From Pochonia chlamydosporia 170 (lineage: Eukaryota > Ascomycota > Sordariomycetes > Hypocreales > Clavicipitaceae): DNA of 64,000 bases. Shown one piece after another: positions 1 to 11,276 of the stretch; within the stretch, counting starts at the first letter, position 1, and each line of letters opens with the position of its first letter. Under the pieces are notes generated by a model that was given only the letters and a program-made list of their open reading frames with translations, searched no databases and was not told the origin of the DNA. Where the stretch lies: assembly GCF_001653235.2 (NCBI RefSeq), contig NC_035791.1, positions 4,402,001 through 4,466,000 on the forward strand, written 5' to 3'. Both the position numbers and the translations under genes were made by a program.

Positions 1-857
1 AACAGTTGATTGGTTATGAGTTTAACAAGAAGTCACTGCTTATTGAAGCCATGACGCACCCGTCTTGCATGTTTGACCATAGCAGGCGGTCGTACGAGCA
101 CCTTGAATTCATTGGCGACGCCATCTTGGATTTCATAATTGTACGAAAGATGTTTTCGGTTAGACCTCCCTTGCCTCATCATCAAATGCACTTGCTGAAG
201 ACGGCAATGGTAAACGGAGACTTTTTAGCCTTTATATCTCTGGAATACAGCATGCCGCGGACAGAAACGACAGTGACTTCCGACTTGCGGGTAGTTGACG
301 AGGAAACGACTCCATTATCGCTATGGACTTTTATGAGGCATTCCTCAGAGCCCATTGGTATTGAACAAGCTGTCACGGCGAAGCGATACGAAGCATTCCG
401 CAGTGAGTTGCTGGAGGCGCTCCATCACGGCTCCCATTACCCTTGGGCCCTTCTTGCCAGACTGCAGACCAAGAAGTTCTTCTCGGACGTTTTCGAGTCC
501 TTGCTTGGTGCTGTCTGGGTTGACTCGGGTTCAATTGAGGTTTGCGAGTCCATGCTCCAGAGGTTCGGGGTTTTGGCGATTCTTGATCGCCTACTTAAGG
601 ACAAAGTCCAGGTCCAGCATCCCAAAGAAGTGTTGGGCAAACTTGCCGTTACTCAAACCGTCACGTATGATATTGATGTACAGGAGACGCCAGACGGTGA
701 AAAGGCATTTACATGTCGAGTATTGGTGGGTCAACGGGTTATTACGGAGGTTTTGGATGGTGTGAACAAGGAGGAAGTCAAGACGAAAGCGGCCGAGGAG
801 GCAATCAAGATTTTGAGCAGAGAACGGGATGAAGCAACAGCGCAAGCGAAGCGTTGA
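1..857 (+). CDS. dcl2: Dicer-like protein, C-terminal part (second RNase III domain + dsRBD), 5' truncated by window
   Basis: The frame is open from the first base (first full codon at 3), so the helicase, PAZ-like region and first RNase III domain lie outside the window. Visible are the RNase III signature HLEFIGDAILD (about residues 32-42 of the fragment) and the second acidic cluster FFSDVFESLLGAVWVDSG, which supply the metal-binding Glu/Asp residues. A degenerate double-stranded RNA-binding fold follows (HPKEVLGKL to KTKAAEEAIKIL). Dicer cuts long dsRNA into siRNAs for quelling and antiviral RNAi. The order RNase IIIb-dsRBD at the C-terminus, with a large insert between the two catalytic blocks, fits fungal DCL2 better than DCL1, but the paralogue is inferred without the helicase. 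The 3' end faces the convergent kinase gene 231 bp away. Confidence 0.85.
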   Translation, partial: QLIGYEFNKKSLLIEAMTHPSCMFDHSRRSYEHLEFIGDAILDFIIVRKMFSVRPPLPHHQMHLLKTAMVNGDFLAFISLEYSMPRTETTVTSDLRVVDEETTPLSLWTFMRHSSEPIGIEQAVTAKRYEAFRSELLEALHHGSHYPWALLARLQTKKFFSDVFESLLGAVWVDSGSIEVCESMLQRFGVLAILDRLLKDKVQVQHPKEVLGKLAVTQTVTYDIDVQETPDGEKAFTCRVLVGQRVITEVLDGVNKEEVKTKAAEEAIKILSRERDEATAQAKR

Positions 858-1088
858 AATTTTATGGGAATTTTGTGGAGAGATATACGACATGATGCTT
901 ATGAACGAGACACGATTTCATTTTTGCTTATTGATTTTTGAGCGAAACTATAGATCTGACGTGGTAGCTTGGAGTTGATATGGTTGAAGGAGCAAGCAGG
1001 TAGATTGCATAGTGACAATAGTGGTTCTTGAGCATCAATAACATCTACAACTTTGACAGCACATCTATTTTCTAATGTGTACCGTATT

Positions 1089-1954
1089 CTATGAATGATT
1101 TTTCAGTTCACCAATCACAATATTTACCATCCACTCCAACACATGCTCCATGTCAGCATCTACTGGCGCTTCTTTCAACACCTTGATGCCCAAGTCATCC
1201 AACACACCTTCTTTGAAAGTGCCTTCCACATCACCACCCTCAAACATCCAAGCATGCTCTTCTACATAATTTGGCCACACAATCTTGTCCACATAGCCAG
1301 GAGGATCCGTCCAGAACCCCTCAATAGTGACGTACCCGTCACGAGCTTCTCGTCTAGCTTTCGCCTTGGCATACGACGCCCTCACAAATAATTTGACATC
1401 AAGGTTCGACTGAATAGCCTGCATGGAAGGCGAATACAACAGAAAGCCGTCGAGGAGACATAACCGTAGATCTCTACCGTGCAGGGGGTGAGAAGAGGAG
1501 AGGGCGTCGGATACCTTGCGTTTGAGTGCGGTGATTGTTGATTCCGGGATGGGGCACTTTCCGACCGAGTTTTGGTCTTCTTTCGAGTCCAGGGTTGGCT
1601 GTACGGTTGTTAGGATTTCAGTTTTCATACGGTCAGGAGGATATTTGGTGTGGCAAGTACCGGAAATGAAGCGTGTTGTCGAATGTAAGAAAGAGCTTCG
1701 GCCATGCCGGGGATATCTAGAGCCCCGGCGCAGTCCCAATCCAACAAGCCATCTTTTACAGGCAATCTACATGATTTTAGCGGTGATTTTGTGATGATGT
1801 GTTGTTTTTTGGTGACAAACTCTGGCTCTGGCTTATAAAAGTCATCTTCATGCAGGATGAATGTGTTTGGGAAGATGTCACGGAGGAGACGGGCGAGAGT
1901 GGTTTTGCCGCTGGAGGACGGCCCCGAAATGCCTATTATGAGAGATTTGGTCAT
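1089..1954 (-). CDS. nrk1: Nicotinamide riboside kinase (NRK family), 2 exons
   Basis: Exons 1661-1954 and 1089-1598; the intron 1599-1660 (62 nt) has donor GTACTTG, branch CTAAC and acceptor TACAG and joins in frame. The product is 267 aa. The N-terminus is a P-loop, GISGPSSSGKTT (about 8-19), followed by HEDDFYKPE and LLDWDCAGALDIP, the family's substrate-site region. NRK phosphorylates nicotinamide riboside to NMN in NAD+ salvage, probably in the cytosol. About 17 residues between KPEPEF and LPVKDG look foreign to the family: they are rich in Lys, His and Thr and their DNA begins GTCACC and ends TGTAG. Removing exactly that 50-nt stretch breaks the frame, so I kept it as coding. It could be a non-canonical intron, a lineage insert or a base-call error. 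The gene is head-to-head with PTH2 (about 300 bp apart). Confidence 0.85.
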
Positions 1955-2254
1955 TGGGACGATGTGCTTCTTATATGTCCGACTCGCTTGCTGGAATTAT
2001 GAGATAGATCCGGTGTCCACTTGAGAAGACAACTGAGGTATGCAAGTTCTCAATGCATGACAGACATATGTGATGGTTGTAGTCACTGGTCAGTCCTGTG
2101 GTGGTGCAACGAAACAGGCAGTCACGTCTGTGGGGCACCTTCCTTCCATACCACCAAGGCTAACTTGACTTGGACCAAAAGGTTGAGGGAGCTAAAGCTT
2201 CCCTTCCTCTTTCCATTGACACCTTCCACACCTCGATTCCCCAAATATTCCGCC

Positions 2255-3016
2255 ATGGCCGTCGACCAAGGCACCCAAACAGGCATCGTCCTAACAACCT
2301 CCCTCGCCGCCTTTATCTCCGGCTGGCTCTTTGGCGTCTTCACAACCCGTGGCTATCTCATCTCGCCCGCCCTCGCCGAAGAACGCCGCCGCAACCTGCA
2401 CGACCCCGTTGAAAGCGACGAGAGCGACATTGACGAAGACGACACCATACTTGACCATGCGCCGAACTGGGCTAATGGCGAGGCAGCCGACCGCAAGCAA
2501 GGACTAAGGGCAAGAGCCCGCGTGGGAGGTGTCATTGAGCGCAAGGCGCTGGATGACGATCCGAATGAGGAGTGTAAGCTCGTTTTGGTAGTGAGAACCG
2601 ACTTGGGAATGACCAAAGGTACGAAGACACCATCGTTGGCCAATTGCTACATCTAGCACAGATGAGTTGAAAACAAAACCACTAACAATGAAATTGCAGG
2701 CAAAATCGCCGCTCAGTGCTCCCACGCCACACTCGCCTGCTATAAAGCCCTTGCCCGTTCAGCCTCCGACAGCGCCGAGCGCAAACTCCTCCAACGGTGG
2801 GAAAAGCGCGGCCAGGCCAAGATCGCGGTGCAAGTTAAGAGCGAGGCGGAGCTGATGGATCTGCGGTGGAAGGCTCTCGACCTGGGTGTTACGGCGGAGG
2901 TCATACAGGATGCGGGGAGGACACAGATTGATCCTGGAAGTTTAACTGTGCTGGGCATCGGGCCAGCGCCGAAGAGTACGGTGGACAAGATTACAGGCCA
3001 TTTGAAGTTGTTGTAA
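2255..3016 (+). CDS. pth2: Peptidyl-tRNA hydrolase 2 (PTH2 family), membrane-anchored, 2 exons
   Basis: Exons 2255-2618 and 2700-3016; the 81-nt intron has donor GTACGA, branch CTAAC and acceptor TTGCAG, giving a 226-aa protein. The N-terminus has one hydrophobic segment (about residues 10-30, VLTTSLAAFISGWLFGVF), then an acidic linker (SDESDIDEDD). The PTH2 catalytic domain starts at CKLVLVVRTDLGMTKGKIAAQ and continues with CSHATLACYK, ending in IGPAPKSTVDKITGHLKLL. PTH2 releases peptides from prematurely dropped peptidyl-tRNA; the N-terminal anchor matches the mitochondrial outer-membrane form known in other eukaryotes. The start chosen is the ATG directly before the hydrophobic segment; longer frames upstream lack an ATG in good context. 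High confidence for family, moderate for location. Confidence 0.92.
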
Positions 3017-3314
3017 TACTACTTATGGGGAACGGATTGGGAGGCTCTGGATTTGAAAAGAGGATGAACGCAAATTGGGATGGGATCGTTAGAAGATCGG
3101 GATTTGGCGTATCTGGCTTTTACAATGGCGCAAATTGCAGAGGAAAATCGTGGTTTACATGGGCATGTAGACGGGCAACAACTAAGGAGCAAATATAGAA
3201 CTCTGACAGGGCACAAGATCAAAAAACGAGACTAGAATTTTATGCGCCAGTTTACATACGCCATGCCCCTCCCATGATGAGTATTATATACAAACGTCAG
3301 CAAATTTATCGTCC

Positions 3315-5142
3315 TCAATCCTTCCTGACAAATCTTGACAGTGCTGGTCCCAAGTCCGCCTCCACCTCCTGTCTCTTCTTGTCCTTCAATTTCTGCTGCT
3401 CGTTCCATAGCTCGTCCACCCGCATCCTCTTCTCGTCGATGACGTTCTTCTTCCTCTGCTTGCGCAGGTACTTCTTCAGCGCGCCATTCTTGCCTCGAGC
3501 CCTCTTCCTGATCTCCTCTGCTACATCTGCCGCCGGAGCGTCCAAGTCCTTGTCTGCCTTTCGCTGCGCGTCGGACCGCAGATCCAGGTTGCCAATGAAG
3601 TTGGGATCCAGGGCAATCATCTCAGGCGAAAGCTTGTTCAGCAGACCCTTGACTTCGGATTCCTGCCGCTGCTTGGCCGTCTCGAAGGGGTTCGCTTCCA
3701 GAGCGTCAAAGTTGGCCTCGCCTGCGCCGGGGATGATGAGCGACGAGAAGCCCTGGTCGTGAGTTACGCCGAGAATATCTTCGAATGGACACCATCGGAC
3801 GCGCTCGATGCGCTTGCCTTCGCCGCCCCATGTCATATAGGGGGCTTTTACTTTCTCCTGCACGGTGTTGTGCTTGTTGAAAAGGTCTTTCCAGATGGTG
3901 GTTTGGGTGCCCCATCCAACGGCTGTGAGGCCAGTGTCGGAGATGGCTACTGATGAGGCGGGCTGGCGGGTGTAGTAGTTGTTGACTTCTCGGAACATTC
4001 GTATATCCCATACGGCCATCTTGAGATCTTGCCCTGTTGACACCATGTAGCGGCCTTCTCTGTCCATGGCTAGCGATCGCACGGGGCCGCGGTGCGCTAG
4101 TAGTTTGACGAGGGGTTCTTGTGAATTGGGTGACCATAGTGTGACGGTGCCGTTTTGGTGTCCGACGTGGAGGATGGCATTGTAGGGGTTGTGCGCCATG
4201 GATACTGGTTGTCCTAGTTTTGTGGGCATTTCGGCGACGAGTTGGCCGACTGATGTGTCTTGATATTTGATTACACCGCCGGCTCCCTGAAAATGAACGA
4301 TGTTAGTTATGTGACATCAATATCAAGTACAGTGGGAAAATGGGACTCACAATTGTTGCCAGGAGAAAGTGGTATGGCAGAAACTCCATGTGCGTAACCT
4401 CATTGTGCTTCCGCAAATTATGTAGCTCCACGCCATTCCTGTCGTAAATATAGACATACTTCTTTTGCGCAACGGCAAAGTACTGATTATTATGCAGCCA
4501 CTTGACGTCGCGAATAGTCTCGCCCAACTGCAGCTCGCAGCCAAGTTTACCCTCCCTCCAGTCCATAGTCGCAACATGACCCTTGCGCCCAGCAAGCAGC
4601 AGCTCTCTTCCGTTCCTCGTGTAGTCGCAGATATAAGGACCGAGAGCGTCGAGCTTCAAGTCGAAGCGTTTTTGTGCCGTCGCGACGCCAATATCGGAAA
4701 CGATGTCTTCTTGGCGGACCTTGAAGGTGCGTTCCATCTCGCCTTCGGTTTCAAGAAAACCACTTGTGTTCTCAAGAAGGATCTCGGCATCCTTGGCTCT
4801 TATTGCGGCATCTTGGTATTTCCCCTCTAGTCGCTTCATGTTACTTCGCAGCTTCTTGTCCTTGATGTTCTTGGTGTTGATCTTCTTGCCCCGACCGTAG
4901 GCCTTGTTTGCTTCTCGTATCCGACGAAGCTGTTGCCTTTCGTGCTTGGGCATGAGCTCCATTCGGGGCTTTTCCACGACAAGGGCGCCATTTTCGCGCA
5001 CCTTGGGGATGGGCTCGTCAATCGTATCGACCTCCATTTTCGGGATGCCTCGAGGGAAAGATTGGCCTGTTGGCGAAAAGACGGGCTGGTTGATGGTGGT
5101 TAGTCTCTGCAATTGATGTTTGGATGCATTGGTTCCAGACAA
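3315..5142 (-). CDS. utp7: U3 snoRNP protein UTP7 (WD40 + BING4CT), 2 exons
   Basis: Exons 4351-5142 and 3315-4286; the 64-nt intron (GTGAGT...CTAAC...TTTCAG) joins LATI to GAGGVIKYQD. The product is 587 aa. A basic, coiled N-terminus (KHERQQLRRIREANKAYGRG, KNIKDKKLRSNMKRLEGKYQ) precedes WD40 repeats such as GTVTLWSPN and DLKMAVWDIRM. The BING4CT domain (about 420-496) has RVRWCPFEDILGVTHDQGF and SLIIPGAGEANFDALEANPF. A Lys/Arg-rich tail follows (KKYLRKQRKKNVIDEKR). UTP7 (WDR46 in animals) is a nucleolar subunit of the small-subunit processome needed for early 18S rRNA processing. It is head-to-head with TSR1, another 40S factor, across 313 bp. Confidence 0.95.
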
Positions 5143-5455
5143 AATTTCCCAGCAGCCAGTACTATCGCTGGATTTCTATTGGCCGCAGGTGCCGACGCTG
5201 GACCCGCAACCCTTTATCGATAGCCTGCCGCACAAAAAATTCCTGATAACCACAACCAACATTGAGAACCCCTCCATCACCGCCTACCCTTGCGACCCGA
5301 AGAAACAAGGGACCGAGAAAAAAGTTGACAGCAGAACTGTCTGCTTTGACTCACACATTTATTTTCCTTTGGGTCATACTTTTTTGACTGTACATTGGTC
5401 TGTATTCACCGTGGAGTCTCTTCCCTTCAGATTTAAAGCTGGGGGCAACGGCAAA
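5143..5455. promoter_or_regulatory. Shared divergent promoter between UTP7 and TSR1
   Basis: Only 313 bp separates the two start codons, so the 5' regulatory DNA of both 40S-assembly genes must lie here or inside the genes. Visible elements are an inverted CCAAT box (ATTGG at 5178-5182) and an A/T run AAAAAATTC at 5234-5242 that resembles the ribosomal-RNA-processing element of yeast. A functional role is inferred from position and motif likeness only. Confidence 0.5.
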
Positions 5456-7960
5456 ATGCCTGCTGCTGTTGCGAACCATTCGCATCGCCCCACCACCAAG
5501 GTGTCGCACAAGCCGTTCAAGTCAAAGGCTGCTTCGAAACACGAACTGAGAGATCGTGCTAAAGGTAGGTTATGTCTTCTTGGTTCTTTTACCTTTTACT
5601 TGCAGTCGTGACGTATTAATGCATCTTTTCCAGGTCGGGTCCCCAACGAACGAAGCCAAAGACGGACACCACACCAGCAGGTCATGTCCAAATTCGACCG
5701 CCGAAACCAAGCCAAACAGGCTCGCTTGACCAAGCACAGAGAACACCTCAAGGAGACTTCAATCTTCTCCGGAAAGGATGGCGCTCCTCGAGTTGTTGCT
5801 GTTGTTCCTCTCTGCGCTGACGGTGATGTCAAATACGCCATCAAGCAGTTGAACGACAGCCTGGATATTGAAACACAAGTTCAAGACAGCCCGTTCCGAG
5901 TGTCAGTCGACCGATTTAAGCAAAAGCTCCAGTATATTCCTCTCCAGCGCGACCTGAATGCCTGTTTAGACGCCGCTCGAGTCGCCGATTTTGTCGTCGT
6001 GATCCTCTCTGCCAACGAAGAAGTTGACGCACTGGGAGAATTGATTCTGCGAAGTATTGAAAGCCAGGGCATGTCAACCCTCTTTACTTTGGTACAAGGC
6101 CTTGACAAGGTCGAACCAGCTAAGCAGCGACTATCCACCGTGGGATCTCTCAAGTCCTTCATCACCCATTTCCACCCCGAACAAGAGAAGGTGTACAGCT
6201 TGGATAATAGGCAAGAATGCTCCAACCTGATGCGATCGCTTTGCAACACGACGCCCAAAGGTGTTCGTTGGAGAGAGGATAGAAGCTGGATGCTGGCAGA
6301 GGACATTACGTTTGCAGCCAACAAGTCAGAGTCTACTATTGTCACTGGTGTGGTTCGCGGCCGAGGTTTGAAGGCTGATAGGTTGGTACAAATCGGCGAT
6401 TGGGGAACGTATCAAATCGACAAGATTGTCGCTGCTCCCCTGCCAAAGCACGCCAAGAAAGGTGAGGATGTGGTCGAGGAGGCAGAATCCACCAAGGTCC
6501 TGGAAGAGCCATCAGACGATCGGGACGACTTGAACGAACTCGCCCCAGAAGATGTTGTCATGGATGCGGACGACGATGCCGACATGGTTGCCGAGCCTGC
6601 ACCCAAAAAGGGAGTATTGCTCGACGAACACCATTACTTCTCTGACGATGATGCGGAGGAAAAGAAGATCAAAAGAAGGCTGCCCAAGGGTACTTCCAAG
6701 TACCAATCAGCCTGGTACCTGGATGATGTTTCCGACTCTGGTTCCGACTTGGAAGATATCGAAATGGATGACGGCAAGGACGATGACGAGGATATTGGCG
6801 CCGAAGACGGCATCGAAGGATACGCACAGCCAGAACCCACTGAAGCTGGTCCCTCTGAATACCCGCAATCTGAAATGATGGACGTCCCAGACGAGGCCGA
6901 AGATGCACAGCAACTAGCACAATATCGTGCCCGCAAGCACGACGAAGCAGAGGATGACAAAGAATTCCCGGATGAAATCGAACTGCATCCTCATGTCCTC
7001 GCCCGCGAGAGACTATCCCGATACCGGGGCCTTAAGAGCTTGCGCACCAGCCCATGGCAACAAGATGAGGATCGTGCCCACGAGCCCGAAGAATGGAGAC
7101 GACTCCTCCAAGTGCCCGACTATAATTCATCACGCTCACGAGCCGTTCGCGAGGCTCTCGTGGGTGGTGTCCAGCCCGGCACCCGCGTCCAAGTCCACAT
7201 CAAGGGCATCCCAGCTGAATTTGCCACATCCTACAAGAGCAGTTCTCCGGTGACGCTATTCTCTCTCCTCCGCCACGAGAACAAAAAGACGAACGTCAAC
7301 TACCTGTTCAATCTGAGCACCGACTACGGAAAGTCCATCAAGTCCAAGGAGGAACTCATTGCGCAGTGTGGACCACGACGCATGGTCATCAAGCCCATCT
7401 TTTCGAACCCAGGCTCTACACCCAACGACGTTCATAAATTCTGCCGCTACGTGCACCCAGGCCAATCAGTCATTGCGTCCTTCATGGGCCCCATCACATG
7501 GGGTGCCGTGCCCGTCATGTTTTTCAAGAGAACAGCCCCTGGATCAACGAATGCCGATGGCGAGGAGAATATCGGTCTAAGTCTCGTGGGCACGGGTACC
7601 GCCTTGCCGCCGTCGACGTCTCGAGTCATTGCCAAGAGAATCATTCTGACGGGCCACCCGTACCATATCAACAAGAAGATTGTCACGGTGCGGTACATGT
7701 TCTTCAACCGCGAGGATGTGGAGTGGTTCTCGGCTCTGCCGCTGTGGACGAGAAGAGGTCGCACGGGCTTTGTGAAGGAGCCGCTTGGTACGCATGGTTA
7801 CTTTAAGGCTACGTTTGATGGGAGGATTAATCCCCAGGATGCGGTGGGCGTGAGCTTGTATAAGCGGATGTGGCCACGGAGTGCGACTCCTATTCAGCAA
7901 CCGTTGTTGGAGGGTACTGCTGCTAAGCAAGGCCAGAGTGAGGACGTCATGATGGAATGA
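5456..7960 (+). CDS. tsr1: Ribosome maturation factor TSR1 (AARP2CN/DUF663 protein), 2 exons
   Basis: Exons 5456-5564 and 5634-7960; the 69-nt intron starts GTAGGT and ends TTCCAG. The product is 811 aa, normal for Tsr1. The basic N-terminus (HRPTTKVSHKPFKSKAASKH) is typical of the family. It is followed by a Bms1/Tsr1 GTPase-like domain without a usable P-loop, the AARP2CN domain (ITFAANKSESTIVTGVVRGRGL) and a long acidic linker (MDADDDADMV, DIEMDDGKDDDEDIG). The C-terminal DUF663 fold runs from SRYRGLKSLRTSPWQ to YFKATFDGRINPQDAVGVSL. Tsr1 binds late pre-40S particles and blocks premature subunit joining in cytoplasmic maturation. The start is set by the conserved basic N-terminus encoded in exon 1. 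Confidence 0.95.
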
Positions 7961-8153
7961 AGTGATTTTTAAAATATGAATGGGTACAAAAGTTTAGACG
8001 AAATACACCTCTAGAGGTTACGATAGGCGCTTAAGTTCATTTTGTTGGGTTATGCATAAACCATACTCATCCACACGCACCACATGTGCTCGAATTAAAC
8101 CCCAGCTACGTATCGCTTTTTATTTCCTTGGAATATCCAACTATGCTACCCAT

Positions 8154-9093
8154 TTATTTCTTCTCCAGCTCCTCCAACCCAGGCGTCGGCCTCGGCCCCC
8201 CCTGCTTCACCCTCTCCTCCTCCGCACCACTCGCCTTCCACGCACTCAATATCAAGTTCACAATATGGTCAACGCCCACATCCTTCTTCACCTGCGCAAA
8301 GACCGTCGGGCCCCCCTCCCTCATCTTCCTCGCATCCCTCTCCATGACGCCCAGATCCGCGCCCACCGCCTCCGCCAGATCCGTCTTATTCACCACCAGC
8401 AAATCGCTCTGCGTGATCCCCGGCCCGCCCTTCCGCGGAACCTTGTCCCCGCCACTCACGTCAATCACGTAGATGATGAAGTCGGCCAGCTCGCGCGAGT
8501 AGTTGGCCGCCAGGTTGTCGCCGCCGGACTCGATGAGCAGCAGGTCCGTGGAGAACTGGCCGTGCAGGTCCTCCAGGGCAGCGAGGTTGGTGGAGATGTC
8601 CTCGCGGACGGCGGCGTGAGGACACCCGCCGGTTTCGATGGCGCGGATGCGTTGAGGGGGGAGGGCGGCGTTGCGGGTGAGGAATTCGGCGTCTTCGCGG
8701 GTGAAGATGTCGTTGGTGACGGCGGCGAGGCTGTACTTTTGGCGGAGGGCGAGGCAGAGGGCCAGCATGAGGGCGGTTTTGCCGGAGCCGACGGGTCTGA
8801 GGTTTTGTGTTAGTAAGTCAGTCTTGGATATGGATTTGTTGTTTGTACAGGTGTGAATGGTGTTTGGAGTAACTTGTGAAGCTAGGCGTGGATTGATGGA
8901 TGGATGGAACTCACCCTCCGATACCAATTGTAAAAGCTCTGTCGGACCAGGTCCTCCCCTCTACAATGGGCATCTCTCTCCCGATGTAACTGCCCGGACC
9001 GTCCAAAATCTCATGCGAGTGGCCGTGTTCCTGTGCCGAAAACCCATCGTGTGAGTGCGACACGCCGCCTTCATGTGAGTGAGAGTGGGACAT
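8154..9093 (-). CDS. ureG: Urease accessory protein UreG (Ni-chaperone GTPase), 2 exons
   Basis: Exons 8915-9093 and 8154-8796; the 118-nt intron (GTGAGT...CCTCAG) splits the P-loop exactly, and joining restores [13 protein letters not shown]. The product is 273 aa. The start chosen gives a His-rich N-terminus ([15 protein letters not shown]), the nickel-binding extension known in eukaryotic UreG. Other signatures are the [13 protein letters not shown] metal site (Cys-Pro-His), [28 protein letters not shown] and the guanine-specificity motif NKTD. UreG hydrolyses GTP to deliver nickel to urease with UreD and UreF; none of these partners is in the window. A 24-residue upstream in-frame extension exists but carries no family signal. 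Confidence 0.95.
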
Positions 9094-10086
9094 TGTTGTC
9101 GCTGTATGGTTGTAGTTTCGAAGTGACGAGACGAATATCCGGGTTTCTTCAAGATCCTCCAAGCGATCAAACTAATTTGACAAAATCCAGAGGAAGACAA
9201 AAAGTCAAGGGATTAGAAAGAGGGGGATGGATTCGCGAATGGCCAAGGTCTTATCGGCGACGTTCACATGGCTGGGAGCTTTGTCTCGCCGAAGCTGGCA
9301 GTGTAGTGGGGTTTTGGAGGGGCAGCCAACTCCCATTTGTCCAGATGTCGATAGGCAAAAGAAAGTCTGTGGGATCTTGGTGCTACCAGACTTGTTTCCA
9401 TGAGCTCTTGTGGAGACGAGACTTGGGATGACGGAGCAAGCGGCCGGGCCCGGTGGTTGTGGTTGGTTAGGCTGGTGAACTGTGAGTGAAGGTTGTAGAT
9501 ATGAGACACGGTTCTGCAGGATGCTGGATTGAGAAGTAGATGCTGATGGAAATGGGTAGTTGCGGCATAAATACGGAGTATGCTTTGCTGTGACCGTTTT
9601 TTTTTCCGGGGGAATCAAGTGAGGAATGTGTTGGTTCGTTTCCTCAATGGGCTTCAAGACGTATTGGCCGTGATATTGATTTCGCCGAATAGAGTGTGCT
9701 GTCAAGAAACGCCGCCGAGTCTCTTCACAAGAGGACAAACACTTAGCTACGTCCAGATACATACTATGCAGCAGCAGAGGCCAAGATCGGTTCCAACAAC
9801 CCATGCAATAACAGACTGCCATACATATTCGATCAGGCCCATGGTCATATGAGTTTACAGCCTTCGCAACACGCCAGGAGACAGACGCCCCCCTGCATCT
9901 TCTCAGTCACCTATGTAGCGTATCACCTTGCCTAAAATGAGTGATGTACGGGATATATGCGTCTATTGCGCTCGTAATCTACAACTCCATCTATCATACA
10001 AATTCTTTTTGGCACACAGCCTATACACTCGGACACATTTAGTCCATCCCATACATGCTTACACGCCCATCCCGCCCATCAGATCC
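9094..10086. other. Intergenic, 993 bp between UreG 5' end and uL24m 3' end
   Basis: Holds the presumed UreG promoter and the uL24m 3' end. A 205-codon minus-strand frame (9205-9822) shows no domain and has intergenic-like composition. One copy of the recurrent motif TACGGAGTA sits at 9572-9580 and a T-tract at 9597-9605. Confidence 0.5.
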
Positions 10087-11276
10087 CTACTGAGGAGGCG
10101 CTTGTGACGAGACCTCCGACATACCAGCCTGACTCAACGCCGCATCCTTCTTCTTCGCCATAAACTCTCCAATCTTGGCCAGCATCTCCTCCGACAGCTC
10201 TGGCTCGCCTTCGGTATCCCGTATTTCTCTCTGCCTCTCGTGGAACTCGTCCAAAGGCGTCTGCATAGACTTGAAGGCCTCGGAGCGACCCTTTCTGGCG
10301 GCCTCCTCCATTTCCTTCTGCTCGATGTACCACGGCTCGTGGCGGGTTCTGAATCTCGAATACTTGTTACGCAGCTCGTCAAGGATTTGGTCCGGCATGG
10401 GCGGCGTCAAGAGGCCGTAGTAGAATGTCCGCTCCTCGACCTGTTCGCGAACGGTGTCGGCCTTCGTGGCTTGAAACTCTGGTACCTGGACCTCGGGCCA
10501 TGGTATAACCACATTGAGGCCAGGGACCAGACGATCCCACTTCTTGCCGTATTGCCAACGGTCGAGGGACATGTTGGAGGATTGCATGTTGGGAGGAACA
10601 GCTTTCAGCTGGTTGATGATGACGTCCCTAGTCACTCCGGTTTCGGGGTCTGTGAGAGGGTAAACGAGGCGAATTGATCCGACGGAGATGGGCATAGACT
10701 GTGACCGAGCTGGATTGTCAAACATGCCAACAGATAGCGCCTGCACCATGAAAGGTTAGCAAAATTGCAAAACTTCCTTCATATCAATGAAGAATCAGTC
10801 CTGTGTTCGTTTCAACATACTCTGTGGTGATTCTCCAACGTTACAGTGCCATTCTCAGCCTGCACATCCTTTATCCGATCAATCTTGCCCTTGTCAGGCC
10901 CATCCATGATAACCACCCTATCCTGCGGAGCAAGATTCAATTGTCGAACACCACCAGCCCACGCGCAGCGCTGCTCAATAAGCTGAGGCTTCGCCTGATA
11001 CAAGCCATAGTTTGTCCAGTCCTGTCGCACTGTCTCCTTGAAAGCTCCATAGTTGTTATATCCCAAGTCTCGCTTCGGCGCCAGGGGTCCCATCTCCCAG
11101 TCCTCCATTCTGGCCTGTCGAGCATCCTTCAAGTTTTGTCGGACTTCAGAAACAGCGCTCCTTAGGGCTTGGCGATTTCGCAGTTTGTTGTCGATATTCT
11201 CCTGTTCCATCTGCTGGCGTGCTCGACGGGTCGCCTGGCGCTGGGCCTGGGCGGCTCGCTTCACGAGCTTCTGCAT
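10087..11276 (-). CDS. mrpl40: Mitochondrial large-subunit ribosomal protein uL24m (MRPL40 type, KOW domain), 2 exons
   Basis: Exons 10821-11276 and 10087-10740; the 80-nt intron (GTATGT...CTAAC...GTGCAG) joins ENHHR to ALSVGMF. The product is 369 aa. A very basic Arg/Gln-rich N-terminus (MQKLVKRAAQAQRQATRRAR) suits mitochondrial import. The KOW motif lies near residues 110-145 (DRVVIMDGPDKGKIDRIKDV), followed by a fungal-specific extension with VYPLTDPETGVTRDVIINQL and PWYIEQKEMEEAARKGRSEA. uL24 starts large-subunit assembly on 21S/23S rRNA; the extension is mitochondria-specific. I used the second in-frame ATG (11276): it directly precedes the basic presequence-like stretch, whereas the 12 residues added by the ATG at 11312 look unrelated. 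Confidence 0.88.

Noticed and set aside
9205..9822. 205-codon minus-strand frame
   Set aside because: No domain, Ser/Pro/Thr/His-rich composition like non-coding DNA, and it sits in the UreG upstream region; a chance frame.
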